Below, piece by piece: positions 62,813 to 64,000 of a DNA stretch of 64,000 bases. The position numbers and the translations under genes were made by a program. The notes beneath the pieces were generated by a model. It saw only the letters and a list, made by a program, of their open reading frames with translations. It was not told the origin of the DNA and searched no databases. Each line of letters begins with the position of its first letter. Position 1 is the first letter of the stretch. Source of the stretch: Candidatus Solirubrobacter pratensis (GTDB lineage Bacteria; Actinomycetota; Thermoleophilia; Solirubrobacterales; Solirubrobacteraceae); assembly GCF_000425945.1 (NCBI RefSeq), contig NZ_AUEK01000008.1, forward strand, positions 124,001 through 188,000, in the 5' to 3' direction.

Positions 62813-64000
62813 CTACATGGGCGCCGCCAGCCAGCGCAATGCCCGCAGACCGGGGCGGACGAGGTACTCGCCCCCGCGCACCGTCACGAAGTTCGGCAGC
62901 CGCCCGAGCACCACGGGACGGGAGCCTTGGACGACCATGCGACCGCCGCCGTTCTGGTGGTAGCCGATGATCGGGTCGCGATCGTCGCCGACCCCGAACG
63001 GATCGCCGTCGTCCACCCAGCGCGACTGGATCACCTCGAACTGCCGCTCGATGTCCGCCTGGTAGCACTTGAAGATCAGCCCGCGGTCCACGCCGTCGTC
63101 CTCGACGGCGCCGTCCGGCAGCGGCGGCCCATAGGCGCGACCGCGGCGGATGATCCGGTGGCGGTCCGAGAGCTTGCCGCCGAAGAACCCGTCGTGGTCG
63201 CGTGGGTTCGCCCGCCGCACGTGGGCGCCGACCGGGCACGCCATGCCGGCCGGATCGTCGCAGTAGCGGAAGTCGTTCACGCGCTGCGGGTCGCCGGCGA
63301 TCGCCGGGTCCGGGCCGTGCGGGGACGCGACCAGCGGCGTCCCGTCCTGCCAGCGCCCGACCATCTTGGCCGCGAGCCGCGCCGGATCCTCGCCCGGGAA
63401 CGAGCCGAGATACGTCCGCAACCGCTCCGGATGCATCCGCATCTTGCGGTAGACGACGAACGTCGAGTGCCGGTCGAACGGCGGCGCCGGGGCGATCGGG
63501 AAGCCGCCGTCCTGGTCGCGGCAGCCGAGCACGAACTCACCCGCGGCCAGCGAGCGCCAGCCGCCGCCCTCGTTCGGCAGCCCGTCGCCGGGCCGCGGCT
63601 CGGCGCCCGAGCCCTCGATCGCCGGCTGGGCGATCCCGTCCTTGAAGCCGAAGTGGTCGTGCCCCTCGGGCAGGACCTTCGACCGCTGCTCGTGCACGAC
63701 CTCGACGGCGCCGCCGGCCGCGTCCAGCGACTCCTGCAGCCGCGCGCGCGCCCGCTCCAGCGCCGCGTCGTCGATGCCGTAGAGCGAGACGAGCACGTGC
63801 GCGTCGCCGGTTCCGAGACCCGGCTCCCAGCGCGAGGGCGCGCTGTCGCCGCGGTCCCCCAGCAGGTCGGCGCGTGCCGCCATGCCGTCGCGGAAGTCCT
63901 CCGGGAACGTGGCCAGCATCGGCGCCGGCACGCCGAGCGCCGCCAGGCCGGCGAACGTGAACGCGAGGTTGAGCGTGTCCGGCGGCATCTCGTCCCACGG
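62813..64000 (-). CDS. Dyp-type heme peroxidase (5' end beyond the window)
   Basis: Dye-decolorising peroxidase, partial. The distal-side GFKDGIAQP motif with catalytic Asp is present, as are the proximal heme histidine in GAHVRRANPRDHDG and the distal arginine region DRHRIIRRGRAYG. An internal ATG at 63988 exists, but the frame stays open to 64000 (PWDE before MPPDTLNLAFTFAG), and the family normally has a further N-terminal ferredoxin-like part. The gene therefore begins to the right of the window. Electron donor and substrate are unknown. Confidence 0.88.
   Translation of the reverse strand, partial: PWDEMPPDTLNLAFTFAGLAALGVPAPMLATFPEDFRDGMAARADLLGDRGDSAPSRWEPGLGTGDAHVLVSLYGIDDAALERARARLQESLDAAGGAVEVVHEQRSKVLPEGHDHFGFKDGIAQPAIEGSGAEPRPGDGLPNEGGGWRSLAAGEFVLGCRDQDGGFPIAPAPPFDRHSTFVVYRKMRMHPERLRTYLGSFPGEDPARLAAKMVGRWQDGTPLVASPHGPDPAIAGDPQRVNDFRYCDDPAGMACPVGAHVRRANPRDHDGFFGGKLSDRHRIIRRGRAYGPPLPDGAVEDDGVDRGLIFKCYQADIERQFEVIQSRWVDDGDPFGVGDDRDPIIGYHQNGGGRMVVQGSRPVVLGRLPNFVTVRGGEYLVRPGLRALRWLAAPM

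Overview
This 64-kb window is chromosomal DNA from a high-GC actinobacterium. It most resembles the class Thermoleophilia (Solirubrobacter/Conexibacter-type Solirubrobacterales). That placement is inferred from the gene families, very GC-rich codon use, frequent GTG starts, dense 4-nt start/stop overlaps, and a recurring TANNNT box only 6-12 nt before many start codons, which suggests leaderless mRNAs. I see no rRNA, tRNA, CRISPR array, IS element or complete prophage.

Layout, left to right. 1-2.5 kb: Fe-S assembly (sufS, sufC) behind an IscR-type Rrf2 regulator. 2.7-6.2 kb: typA and a hybrid histidine kinase. 6.4-10.7 kb: a sulfate ABC importer (cysP-T-W-A) facing a cysteine-free Rrf2 regulator. 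10.8-18.2 kb: repair and housekeeping genes (xthA, a histidine phosphatase, a secreted M14 peptidase, a flavin amine oxidase, a HAD phosphatase), two tandem ku genes and a frameshifted DUF72 gene. 18.2-25.5 kb: a LacI-controlled glycan locus (ABC importer, GH130-type enzyme, divergent secreted six-hairpin glycosidase). 25.5-29.7 kb: UDG, tatA, and a PspC/LuxR envelope-stress operon. 29.7-30.1 kb: an MFS transporter wreck containing a small inversion.

31.5-46.7 kb is the most striking region. It is one long minus-strand array: GntR regulator, ABC sugar importer, two GH38/DUF5054-type glycosidases, an aldose-epimerase-like protein, a glucarate-dehydratase-like enolase-superfamily enzyme, a PfkB (KDG-type) kinase, a secreted beta-propeller-like protein, an SDR and an SMP-30 lactonase. 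Together they read as uptake and hydrolysis of an oligosaccharide followed by an oxidative, non-phosphorylating (Entner-Doudoroff-like) sugar-acid route. The substrate is unknown. A 92-bp repeat pair sits inside the array.

46.8-64 kb holds a nitroreductase, a glycosyltransferase broken by one TAA codon, a Crp-type regulator, a secreted lipase, three Ser/Thr kinases, a cholesterol-oxidase-like GMC enzyme with its companion domain as a separate protein, a gutted Nramp gene, SOS-controlled dinB, about 1 kb of repeat-rich apparently non-coding DNA, a NYN protein, a flavin monooxygenase, a thiolase, an RsbW-like ATPase and a Dyp peroxidase cut by the right edge. At least six genes or gene fragments are visibly broken or remnant, a high density for 64 kb.
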